From Alphaproteobacteria bacterium (lineage in GTDB: Bacteria; Pseudomonadota; Alphaproteobacteria; Sphingomonadales; Sphingomonadaceae), in contig JAUHYZ010000008.1 in NCBI GenBank assembly GCA_030426245.1, forward strand, positions 1 through 64,000: a DNA stretch of 64,000 nucleotides. The letters are read 5' to 3'. The notes under the pieces were generated by a model. That model searched no databases, was not told where the DNA came from, and saw nothing but the letters and a program-made list of their open reading frames with translations. This document shows, in pieces, positions 1 to 9,631 of the stretch (position 1 is the first letter of the stretch; every line of letters starts with the position of its first letter). The position numbers were made by a program, and so were the translations under genes.

Positions 1-169
1 CCATTGCCCCCTATAGAGCGCAGCGAACCGCGCAATCAACGCGCTTTGATGCGCCGCGCACTCTTGACGTTGCACTGCAAAACGAGCAGGTGCCGAGTCA
101 TCCCGTTGCCCCCGCTCCCGGCCATTTCCGGAAGGGGTCCCACTTCACGGCAAAGGATGATGCATCACG

Positions 170-2842
<2,673 letters not shown>

Positions 2843-2901
2843 GCCTTCGCCCAATCCGGATCGGCGCTATCCAGATCCGTTGGTGCTGAACCGGCGGTGC
2901 T

Positions 2902-2939
2902 GCGCTGCCGCTTCGCGTTCGCTTGCGAAGCAGCAGCGC
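2902..2939. terminator. Hairpin between convergent genes
   Basis: Arms at 2902-2916 and 2925-2939 form a stem of about 15 bp with one mismatch, closing an 8-base loop. It sits in the 113-bp gap between convergent acnA and the lyase-fold gene, so it could terminate both. There is no clear T run on either side, so Rho independence is not certain. Confidence 0.6.
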
Positions 2940-2955
2940 GTCACGCGACCGCCGA

Positions 2956-4815
2956 TCAGTTCGTCCGCCCGGCAGCCTCAAGGGTTGCAGCCGGCATCGG
3001 GATCTCGCCGGGATCGGGCATCGCTGCCGTCGTTTCGAAGAACTGCGACGACGGCGTATTCGCGATGAATTCCGCGACCAGGGAATGGTCGCTGCGGACC
3101 GGCTGCGGCGTGTCGTCCGGCCGGTTCAGCGGGACGACCTGCCGCAGGGCCGCATGCGCCGCCGTGGGGCCGGGGCCGAAGCCACGCTCCGGATTTTGCG
3201 CCTTGCGCACGTCCATCCAGTAGGCCGCGGTGAGGATCGATCCGGCGAGCAGCTCGCGCTGAACCTCCAGCAGCCGATTGGCGCGTTCCAGCCGCAGCAG
3301 CGGGACGGCGCCGACATCGGCCGGGTCGGCGACCGTGCCGATTCCGGGCGGGGTCAGCGGCATGGCCAGAGAGAGGATTTCCGACCACAGCCAGTGATTG
3401 GACCGGCCGCCGCCGCTACCGAAGCGGGGGCCGTCTTCCAGCACCTCTTCGGGGCGCACCACGGTGAAGAAGGGATCTTCGAACCGGCTTATCGTTTCGA
3501 CTACGATCGAATCCACATTGATCAGGGCGATGCCCAGCTGCTCGATCGAAACCACCAGCGGGAAGGGATCCCAGTTGGAGTTCGAGAAGATGTAGCCGCC
3601 GACACCATCGGAAAAGCGGCCGCCCTTGATGTAGTATTGCATCATCTGGGGCGTGGAGAGTTCCCACGCATCTTCCGGGCTGACACCCGGCCGGGAGGTC
3701 GGATTGTGATCGCTGGAGTTTATCTGGATCAGCGTGTTGTTGCGCAGGTTGGCCCAGGCTTCCCACACTGCGCCCTGGCGCCAGGGTTGGGCGCGCAGGC
3801 CCTCGGGATCCTGAATGATACGGTCGGGATCGGCTTCGAACAGATAGCTGCCGCGCAGCATCTCCATCACCCGCGCGCCGTGATAGCCGACCCAGGGGAA
3901 GGGGCGCGTGCCCAGCGTGGGCATGGCAATCGGCGTCAGGCTGGAATTCATGCCGTTCAGCGTCATCGCATAGGCCATGTCGGCCCATTCCAGATATTCC
4001 CGCACATCGTGCACCAGCAGCGCGGCCTTGCCCCCCGTCAGCGAACTGACGGTGTTCATGGCGTCGTCATTGCCGGAAAGTTCGAAGGGCTTCAGCCCTG
4101 CCTGCCGCAGCGCATCGGCGGCGAGCATCCGCTCCCCCTTGTAATAGGCGAAACCGCGACCGCCCATAGTGGCGCCGGCCGGGATGAAATCGGCTTCACC
4201 GCGCGCGCCGCGGGCGGGCATGGCGGGATAGATGCGGTTGTTGAGCAGCGCCACCACGCCATTGATGAAGTTCTCGCTGGAGGCTTCCCAGGTCGCCGTA
4301 TTGGCGAGCACGGCCAGCATGGCGCGCAAGGACGCTTCGTCCAGAACCTCCGGCTCCAATCCGCGCGAGCCGTAAGACCCTTCGAAGCGTTTGGCGATGG
4401 TCGCCAGCGCTTCGGGCGAATCCGGCGATCCTTCCAGCGTCACGATCTCGCGGCCCGCCCCCGCGCCGCGGTTGAAGCGGTAGACGGAAACGCCTTCTTC
4501 CTGCGCCTGCAGCATCAGCCCATAGGAGGCCTTGGCCCGTTCCATGGCTTCCGGGGCAACTTCGATCTTCGCCCCGCCGCGCGCGACCTTGACCACTTGC
4601 TCGATCGTCAGGCTGTGACCGGTGAGCGTGACCGTCTCATCGGCCATCGTCGGCTCGATGGATTGGAACTGCGCCGCCGCGGGCGTCGCTGCCAAGGCAA
4701 GGATGGCCGCCGCCATTAGGCTGAAGACGCCAAGCGCCGCGGATGCAAGCTGTCGGTAGCTATCGCCAAAAAATGTGTCCGGTTTGCGAAGGTCGGCGCA
4801 GTGTTGGGGATGCAT
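2956..4815 (-). CDS. Secreted HAL/PAL-fold protein lacking the MIO motif
   Basis: The protein (619 aa) belongs to the aromatic amino-acid ammonia-lyase family by its N-terminal LTIEQVVKVARGGAKIEV stretch, the VYRFNRGAG loop (Tyr112), YYKGERMLAADALRQAGL, the QDPEGLRAQP segment (335-344) and INSSDHNP (365-372). It has a signal peptide: a hydrophobic run from about residue 22 to 44 and a likely cleavage after Ala48 (TPAAA/QF). Normal family members are cytoplasmic. The Ala-Ser-Gly triad that cyclises to the MIO electrophile is replaced by Glu-Ala-Asp (207-209). By hand alignment to HutH, active-site His83, Asn195 and Tyr280 also appear changed (to Tyr148, Thr260, Glu338), while the Tyr53 and Arg283 equivalents remain. 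It is therefore probably not a classical ammonia-lyase; the function is unknown. It is monocistronic, with a long repeat-rich region upstream. Confidence 0.85.
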   Translation of the reverse strand: MHPQHCADLRKPDTFFGDSYRQLASAALGVFSLMAAAILALAATPAAAQFQSIEPTMADETVTLTGHSLTIEQVVKVARGGAKIEVAPEAMERAKASYGLMLQAQEEGVSVYRFNRGAGAGREIVTLEGSPDSPEALATIAKRFEGSYGSRGLEPEVLDEASLRAMLAVLANTATWEASSENFINGVVALLNNRIYPAMPARGARGEADFIPAGATMGGRGFAYYKGERMLAADALRQAGLKPFELSGNDDAMNTVSSLTGGKAALLVHDVREYLEWADMAYAMTLNGMNSSLTPIAMPTLGTRPFPWVGYHGARVMEMLRGSYLFEADPDRIIQDPEGLRAQPWRQGAVWEAWANLRNNTLIQINSSDHNPTSRPGVSPEDAWELSTPQMMQYYIKGGRFSDGVGGYIFSNSNWDPFPLVVSIEQLGIALINVDSIVVETISRFEDPFFTVVRPEEVLEDGPRFGSGGGRSNHWLWSEILSLAMPLTPPGIGTVADPADVGAVPLLRLERANRLLEVQRELLAGSILTAAYWMDVRKAQNPERGFGPGPTAAHAALRQVVPLNRPDDTPQPVRSDHSLVAEFIANTPSSQFFETTAAMPDPGEIPMPAATLEAAGRTN

Positions 4816-4975
4816 TGCGAAAATTCCTTTCGGGAAAGTCGGCTCCCGTCAGGACTATTGCATCGGTGCCCGGCAGGACAAAGGCGAGCCGAACGAACGG
4901 GGCCATACCTTTTTCCGAAAGGGCGGCGTTGATGGCTGCAATGGGTGGGGAGCGGACGACCCAATACCACCACAT

Positions 4976-5037
4976 CCGTTCGTCCTGAGCCTGTCGAAGG
5001 ACGCGCGTTCATGCTTCGACAAGCTCAGCACGAACGG
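4976..5037. repeat. Sphingomonad-type palindromic repeat (TCGTCCTGAGC family)
   Basis: Arms 4976-4999 and 5014-5037 are 24-nt inverted copies with two mismatches around a 14-base spacer. The arm sequence, CCGTTCGTCCTGAGCCTG followed by TCGAAG, is a form I recognise as recurring between genes of many sphingomonads, probably a REP-like element. One full unit is seen here. Confidence 0.8.
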
Positions 5038-5091
5038 GTTCTGGATGATGGCTGTGGGTCCGCTCTGGCTCGTTAGCGGACATTGAAACGC

Positions 5092-5174
5092 GGTCACCCC
5101 GGGCCTGTCCCGGGGTCCAGCTTTTTACTTGTCGGCATAAGAGAGCGGGATCCCGGAACAAGTCCGGGATGACC
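5092..5174. repeat. Paired palindromic repeat (GGTCAYCCCGG family)
   Basis: Two 30-nt units, 5092-5121 and 5145-5174, are inverted copies of each other (24 of 30 positions match). Each unit is itself a small hairpin: CCCCGGG/CCCGGGG at 5097-5115 and ATCCCGG/CCGGGAT at 5150-5170. The sequence resembles another repeat common between genes of sphingomonads. Transcripts crossing it would fold strongly. Confidence 0.75.
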
Positions 5175-5519
5175 AAGGGGCACGGGAATGACGATAGGGG
5201 GCAGACACACCCGATCATCCGGCGGCGAACCCGGACGTTACGCCCTGAAGAAATAACGGATCGCGCGGCTGGCGCCGGGATGCGGGTGAGGCAACCCTGG
5301 GCGTCAGGTCAGGCGGGCGGATGGAAATGTGTTGCGATTGACCTATGCGTTCCAAATTCCGCTCCATCCGCGCACAGGTTCGGCCCTATTTCCCGCCACC
5401 GGCTCGGGATGAGAGGAGCGGGCTCGCATTGCTCCTTACATCCCTGCGGCTGAATTGCCGCACCACATCCGGTGTCTGCAGGCTTCTGCCGCTCTCTTTC
5501 CTTTCGGGCTGAGGTGACC

Positions 5520-5573
5520 CGTCAGGGGGAGAAGCAACAGGCGGAGCCGGCGAATGAAGCCGCCTCCCTGACG
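5520..5573. other. Nested inverted repeat, possible structured RNA
   Basis: An outer stem of CGTCAGGG (5520-5527) with CCCTGACG (5566-5573) encloses an inner stem of GGCGG (5540-5544) with CCGCC (5560-5564). Both are perfect. No known riboswitch core was recognised, and no gene starts directly downstream on either strand. Confidence 0.35.
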
Positions 5574-5593
5574 CAATATGCGCCAGCCGCGAA

Positions 5594-5610
5594 TGTCCCA
5601 TTTTGGGACA
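5594..5610. promoter_or_regulatory. Perfect TGTCCCA-TTT-TGGGACA palindrome
   Basis: A perfect 7-bp inverted repeat with a 3-base centre. Its symmetry and size fit a dimeric transcription-factor site. The nearest start codons are far away (lyase-fold gene at 4815, LysE at 6356), so the target is unclear. Confidence 0.35.
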
Positions 5611-5741
5611 GATGGAAGCGGGTTCAGCCGGCCATGCCGCCCCCGATCCGCATCCTGCTGAGGTTACAGGATGGGCGCATCGATAACCAAAACGGTTAGT
5701 TATGTCAAGAAGAATGTGCCGGGCGCGTGCAGCGGTGCCGA

Positions 5742-6356
5742 TCAGCCGGTGCCGAAAATCACGGGGTAGAGCGACGCCAGCAGAAGCAGCGCGGCCGCGA
5801 TATTGAAGGCGCGCAGCCAGTTCGGGCGGGAAAGCACGCGCCGTACCTGCACGCCCATCAGCGTCCAGACGCTGACCGACGGAATGTTGACGATGGCGAA
5901 TACCGCCACCAGCACCGCCAGGCTGGCGAAGGGCGCATTTTTCGACGTGTAGGTGGCAATTGCGGCCAGGCCCATGGTCCAGGCCTTGGGGTTCACCCCT
6001 TGGAACAGCGCGGCCTGAAAGAGGGAGAAGGGCCTGGGCCCCTCGGCCTGCAAATCGCCGCCGCGTATGGGGGAGGCGGCGGTCGCGATCTTCCAGGCGA
6101 GGAACAGCAGATAGGCCACGCTGATCCATTTCAGCGCCGTGTAGGCCATCGGGAATCTGCCGAACAGCTGATACAGCCCGGCGCCCATCACGCAAAGCAG
6201 CACGGCCATGCCCAGCACGACGCCCAGCATGTGCGGGATGGTCCGGCGAAAGCCGAAATTCGTGCCGGAGGCCATCAGCATGATGTTGTTCGGCCCCGGT
6301 GTGATGGACGCGACGAAGGCGAAAGCCGCCAGGGCAAAGAGCAACTCGGTTTGCAT
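5742..6356 (-). CDS. LysE/RhtB-family amino-acid exporter
   Basis: A 204-residue inner-membrane protein with about six hydrophobic segments and the family N-terminus: a hydrophobic helix followed by TPGPNNIMLMASG. Later hallmarks are FQGVNPKAWTMGL and the closing hydrophobic helix. LysE/RhtB proteins export amino acids or their derivatives. The open frame extends 24 residues upstream, but the ATG giving MQTELLFALAAF matches the family start and leaves room for a promoter. It is divergent from an Lrp-type regulator 75 bp away, the classic LysE/regulator pairing. The substrate cannot be read from the sequence. Confidence 0.9.
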   Translation of the reverse strand: MQTELLFALAAFAFVASITPGPNNIMLMASGTNFGFRRTIPHMLGVVLGMAVLLCVMGAGLYQLFGRFPMAYTALKWISVAYLLFLAWKIATAASPIRGGDLQAEGPRPFSLFQAALFQGVNPKAWTMGLAAIATYTSKNAPFASLAVLVAVFAIVNIPSVSVWTLMGVQVRRVLSRPNWLRAFNIAAALLLLASLYPVIFGTG

Positions 6357-6431
6357 GACCGTGCAATAATAGGCGAATATCCGCCGAAATATGTTGCAAA
6401 GATCGTGCAAAAATCGTCCAATGCACAATAT
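6357..6431. promoter_or_regulatory. Divergent LysE/Lrp control region
   Basis: A 75-bp AT-richer spacer between divergent genes. GTGCAA occurs at 6361-6366 and 6405-6410, with a related GTTGCAAA near 6393, and an inverted GGCG-N6-CGCC lies at 6372-6385. Regularly spaced, AT-rich half-sites suit an Lrp-type octamer that represses itself and controls the exporter. This is inference from layout. Confidence 0.45.
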
Positions 6432-6884
6432 ATGGCGGATATGGACGATTTCGACCGAAGGATATTGCGCGTTCTTCAGGAGGACGGGCGGATCAGCAAT
6501 GTCGATCTCGCTGCCAGAGTCGCTCTCTCGCCATCGGCATGCCTGCGCCGCGTTCAGGCGCTGGAGCGGTCCGGCGCGATTGCGGGCTACCGCGCCAGTG
6601 TCAGCCCGGAAGCGCGGGGCGTATCCTTCATCGCCTATGTCACGGTGGGCCTCTCACGCCATACGAAGGACGAACAGCTAAGTTTCGAGCGGGCGATCGG
6701 TCAGTCGCCCGAAGTGCGCGAATGCCACAATGTCACCGGCAGCGTCGAATATCTGCTGCGGATCGAAGCGGCCGATCTGGCGAGCTACAAGCATTTCCAT
6801 ACCGAAGTGCTGGGCGCCCTGCCGCAGGTTTCCACCATCACCTCCTACATCGTGATGGGCTCGCCCAAGGACGAACGGGCCTAG
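6432..6884 (+). CDS. Lrp/AsnC-family transcriptional regulator
   Basis: A 150-residue protein with an N-terminal winged helix-turn-helix (DDFDRRILRVLQEDGRISNVDLAARV, then LSPSACLRRVQALERSG) and a C-terminal RAM/effector domain (VRECHNVTGSVEYLLRIEAADLASY). This is the full Lrp layout and length. The ATG giving MADMDDFD was chosen because the family starts a few residues before LDxxDRxIL. It probably senses an amino acid and controls the divergent LysE-family exporter and itself. No amino-acid specificity can be assigned. Confidence 0.92.
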   Translation: MADMDDFDRRILRVLQEDGRISNVDLAARVALSPSACLRRVQALERSGAIAGYRASVSPEARGVSFIAYVTVGLSRHTKDEQLSFERAIGQSPEVRECHNVTGSVEYLLRIEAADLASYKHFHTEVLGALPQVSTITSYIVMGSPKDERA

Positions 6885-6938
6885 GCAGGCACTGCTCCTG
6901 CCAGGCCAACGCTTGATCGGGTTCGCGCCGACTTATTC

Positions 6939-6964
6939 GGAACATTGCAGCGCCCCCACGGATT
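6939..6964 (+). promoter_or_regulatory. Possible EcfG-like promoter of the CsbD gene
   Basis: GGAAC at 6939-6943 matches the -35 of the alphaproteobacterial general-stress sigma factor. The base pairs 17 nt later read GATT instead of CGTT, so the -10 is imperfect. CsbD genes of sphingomonads are often stress-regulated, which raises the prior. Confidence 0.35.
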
Positions 6965-7000
6965 GAGTCGGTATAAAGCAACCGAACGGAGTGAACGAAC

Positions 7001-7225
7001 ATGACCGACCAGAACGCCGATCAGGACAAGAAGATGGACCAGGACCGCGCGGAAGGCAGTGCGAAGCAGCTTTCCGGCAAGTTGAAGGAAGGCGCCGGCA
7101 AACTCGCCGGAGACGCCAAGCTCGAAAATGAAGGCCGCGCCGAGCAGGCCGAAGGCAAGGTCCAGAATGCCTGGGGCAGCGCGAAGGAAAAGGCGCGCGA
7201 ATTCGTCAAGGACGAAAAGGCCTGA
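7001..7225 (+). CDS. CsbD family stress-response protein
   Basis: A 74-residue, highly charged, soluble protein made of Lys/Glu/Ala/Gly-rich helical repeats (KQLSGKLKEGAGKLAGD, then KLENEGRAEQAEGKVQNAWG). This is the CsbD/UPF0337 signature. CsbD was first seen as a sigma-B-dependent general-stress protein in Bacillus; its molecular role is unknown. It is monocistronic, with a GGAAC element upstream and a strong hairpin after the stop. Confidence 0.9.
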   Translation: MTDQNADQDKKMDQDRAEGSAKQLSGKLKEGAGKLAGDAKLENEGRAEQAEGKVQNAWGSAKEKAREFVKDEKA

Positions 7226-7261
7226 AGCCTCCTCCCGTCACCGGGCGGTAAATCCGCACAA

Positions 7262-7299
7262 GCAGGGCCGCGTTTGCCGCAGGGCAGGTGCGGCCCTGC
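7262..7299. terminator. Hairpin after CsbD gene
   Basis: GCAGGGCCGC (7262-7271) and GCGGCCCTGC (7290-7299) are perfect 10-bp inverted arms with an 18-base loop, in the short gap between convergent genes. It probably ends transcription from one or both sides. No T run follows. Confidence 0.6.
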
Positions 7300-7352
7300 C
7301 CCTGTCTGGACCCGCTCTGTCTGCACCCACCTCTAACTACCGCCAGCTCTAT

Positions 7353-8495
7353 CTACGGGTTGATCCGGTGGTTCACGGTCACGCTCGAACCCGGATAGGA
7401 CCCGTCCGCGTTGAGCACCTGGTCGGGATCGGCGATCAGCGTGCCGACGGTCAGATGCACGATGCCGTCTTCGGCGCGGAACATCGGCATATCCGGATCG
7501 CCCGAGAGGATCAGCGTTTCGATATAGATCTGGCGGATGGTGCCCGCCGTGCCCTTGCCAATCACGTTGAAGGACCGGTTGGGCCCGATCTCCACCAGTC
7601 CGTGATCCTGATCGTCCCACAATTTCATGCCCGAATAGCAGCCTTCGACGTAGACGTTGTTCACCGACACGTCGCCCTTCAGGTCCAGGCAGGCGTCGCT
7701 GGCATTCCTGATCCGGCCATTGGTGATGGTCCCGGAATAGCCTCTCTCCGTCGAGATTCCGTCGACATTCTGGAAGTAGGTGCCCGCTTCCATGAACAGG
7801 TCCTGGAAATCGAAGCGGTCGATGGAAAATCTGCCGATATCGTCCGCGCCGCGGCCTCTCAGCGCGATGGCGGCCCAGGCGTCATCGATGTTGCGCGTCG
7901 GCTTGTCGGGATCGCCGCGATAAATCAGATCCTGGAAGGTGACATTGGTCATGTAGCTGGTGAAATGGCCGATCCCGATCCCGTAGATCGAACTGCCGGA
8001 GGAAGCTCCGTCTGTCACTTTCACGCGGCTGACGCGCAATTGGGGCATGTTGAACAGCTTGACCACCAGCCCGAAATTGCGGGCATCCACGTCTTCCACC
8101 ACATAGCCGCTTATGCCGTTGCCGCGCATGTAGAGATCGGCTTCCTCGATGCAGAGGCCGTCCACATCGGCTGTGCCGGAATTCAGAACCTGCTCGGCGG
8201 GCATTGTGTAACGCCCCGTGCAGGCGATCTGCGGCTGCTGGATCGTCGGCATGGAAAAGGCCGGCACTCCCGGCGTAGGGGCGGGCGTCGGGCTCGGCGA
8301 GGGTGAAGGGGCAGGCCGCGGCGAGGGTGTCGGGGAAGGCGCAGGTGCAGGGGCCGGCGAAGGCGTGGGGGAAGGCGCGGGCGCTGTCGGCGTCGGCGTG
8401 GGGGAGCCCCCCACCGCACCATCGTCCTCGCCGCCGCAAGCTGCGAGCAGGGCTGGCAGGATCAGCGCCAATGCGCTGCTGTTTCGGTAATTCAC
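7353..8495 (-). CDS. Lipoprotein with Pro-rich linker and probable beta-helix domain
   Basis: About 380 residues beginning at a GTG (V-N-Y-R-N-S...), chosen because it places a short signal peptide directly before the lipobox LAAC (LPALLAACGG). After the lipid-anchored Cys comes a stretch of roughly 45 residues made almost only of Pro, Ser, Thr and Ala in PTPTP/PSPTP repeats (DNA about 8265-8410). The rest is a Gly/Asn/Asp/Val-rich domain with repeated turns (NGISGYVVEDVDARNFGLVV, SGTITNGRIRNASDACLDL), typical of right-handed beta-helices of the pectate-lyase fold. A surface-anchored polysaccharide-binding or degrading role is possible, but no catalytic residues were recognised. Confidence 0.75.
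   Translation of the reverse strand: MNYRNSSALALILPALLAACGGEDDGAVGGSPTPTPTAPAPSPTPSPAPAPAPSPTPSPRPAPSPSPSPTPAPTPGVPAFSMPTIQQPQIACTGRYTMPAEQVLNSGTADVDGLCIEEADLYMRGNGISGYVVEDVDARNFGLVVKLFNMPQLRVSRVKVTDGASSGSSIYGIGIGHFTSYMTNVTFQDLIYRGDPDKPTRNIDDAWAAIALRGRGADDIGRFSIDRFDFQDLFMEAGTYFQNVDGISTERGYSGTITNGRIRNASDACLDLKGDVSVNNVYVEGCYSGMKLWDDQDHGLVEIGPNRSFNVIGKGTAGTIRQIYIETLILSGDPDMPMFRAEDGIVHLTVGTLIADPDQVLNADGSYPGSSVTVNHRINP
8265..8410. repeat. Low-complexity Pro/Ser/Thr/Ala coding repeat
   Basis: Imperfect repeats of a six-base GGCGMA/GGHGWA type encode the Pro-rich linker of the lipoprotein. Such tracts vary in length between strains and are the likeliest place for replication slippage in this window. 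Confidence 0.6.
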
Positions 8496-8625
8496 TCGCG
8501 CCTCGCTTCGGGGAGATGCTCGGCTGCGAATCTGATGGAAATTCCGCCTGCCCGCCAGTGGCGCGCGCCCTTCTTCCACAATCGCGCGGCGAGTTTTCTC
8601 GCGGCTGCGAAGATGCCGGCCCGCC

Positions 8626-9627
8626 TCAGGGTGCGATCAGCACCTTGCACTGGCTGGTGCGGTGCTTGAGGCTTTCGAACACTTCGGGCGTTTCGGCCAG
8701 AGCGATCGTGTCGGTCACCAGCAGGCGCGGCTTGGCATCGCCCTGTTCCAGCGCGTCCAGCGCGGCCTGATAGTCCTGCCGCGTGAAGAAGGCGCTGGTC
8801 ACCAGCTTCACTTCCTTGCTCAGCATGCGAAAGCTGTTGATTGTGTCGGGCTGCGTGCACAGCCCCAGCAGCAGGATCGTGCCGCGATTGCGCACCTGCT
8901 CCACCGCTTGCGCGATCAGGCCGGGAATGCCGACGCATTCGAAGACGATATCCGCCTTGCCGCCCAGGCCGCGCTCGGCGCTGCCCACCGGATCTTCGGG
9001 ATCGACCACGAACACGTCCGCCCCCATGCCCAGCGCGCGCTCGCGCTGAAAATCGGCGACGTCCTGAATGGCGACCTTGCCCGCGCCCATGCGCTGCGCC
9101 CAGAAGGCGACGGCCAGGCCGATCGGCCCCGCGCCCAGCACCAGCACCTTGTCCCCCCGTTGCATGCCCGAAAGGTTCACGCCGTGAAGCGCCACGGCCA
9201 GCGGCTCTATAATCGCACCGTCCGCCAGGCTGATATCCGCCGGCAGTTTCACGCACTGATTGGGCCGGGTCACCGCATATTCGGCATAGCCGCCGCCCTG
9301 CAGGCCGAACTGATCGCACCATTGCACTTCGCCCTTGCGGCAATATTCGCAGTGCCCGCAGCTCTTCAGCGGGATCACCGAAACCAGCTCTCCGGTCTTG
9401 AAGCCTTCGACGCCGCGGCCAAGGCCAACGATTTCGCCGGCGAATTCATGGCCCAGCACGTCGCCATGCTGGCAACCATAGGCGGCGTCCTCCGTCATGT
9501 GCAGATCGCTGCCGCAAATGCCGCAGCGCCCGACATGCACCACCACTTCGTCTTCGCCGGGCGCCGGATCGGGCAGGGTTTCCGCCTTGAGCGGCTGATG
9601 CAGGGCCTGGAAGGTCACGGCGCGCAT
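8626..9627 (-). CDS. Zinc-dependent medium-chain alcohol dehydrogenase
   Basis: A 333-residue MDR-family oxidoreductase. Catalytic-zinc residues lie in CGICGSDLH (Cys38) and GHE (His60-Glu61), and the structural zinc Cys are 90, 93, 96 and 104. A Rossmann motif VLGAGPIGL follows in the middle. It resembles sorbitol/threonine/butanediol dehydrogenases, but the substrate is not readable. The ATG giving MRAVTFQALHQ starts 4 bases after the preceding stop, so it is translationally linked to the metallo-beta-lactamase-fold gene. It is the last gene of the leftward catabolic operon. Confidence 0.9.
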   Translation of the reverse strand: MRAVTFQALHQPLKAETLPDPAPGEDEVVVHVGRCGICGSDLHMTEDAAYGCQHGDVLGHEFAGEIVGLGRGVEGFKTGELVSVIPLKSCGHCEYCRKGEVQWCDQFGLQGGGYAEYAVTRPNQCVKLPADISLADGAIIEPLAVALHGVNLSGMQRGDKVLVLGAGPIGLAVAFWAQRMGAGKVAIQDVADFQRERALGMGADVFVVDPEDPVGSAERGLGGKADIVFECVGIPGLIAQAVEQVRNRGTILLLGLCTQPDTINSFRMLSKEVKLVTSAFFTRQDYQAALDALEQGDAKPRLLVTDTIALAETPEVFESLKHRTSQCKVLIAP

Positions 9628-9631
9628 GCGC

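Larger units (their letters stand above)
4816..5741. other. Repeat-rich intergenic region without a gene
   Basis: About 0.9 kb without a convincing coding frame. It holds two classes of palindromic repeat (4976-5037 and 5092-5174), a nested inverted repeat (5520-5573) and a perfect 7-bp palindrome (5594-5610), all listed separately. The promoter of the leftward lyase-fold gene should lie near its left end. The LysE-family gene ends at its right edge, so no gene in the immediate neighbourhood obviously uses the right half as a leader. Confidence 0.7.

Noticed and set aside
2923-4719. Long plus-strand frame antisense to the lyase-fold gene (about 600 codons)
   Set aside because: The minus-strand protein carries a signal peptide and family motifs; the antisense product is low-complexity Arg/Gly/His-rich.
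5520-5573. Nested repeat considered as a riboswitch (cobalamin, TPP, SAM)
   Set aside because: None of the conserved core sequences of those classes was found, and no gene follows on either strand.
5594-5610. Palindrome considered as a sigma-54 activator or PEP-CTERM-type regulatory site
   Set aside because: No -24/-12 promoter or suitable target gene follows, so I kept it only as an unnamed palindrome.
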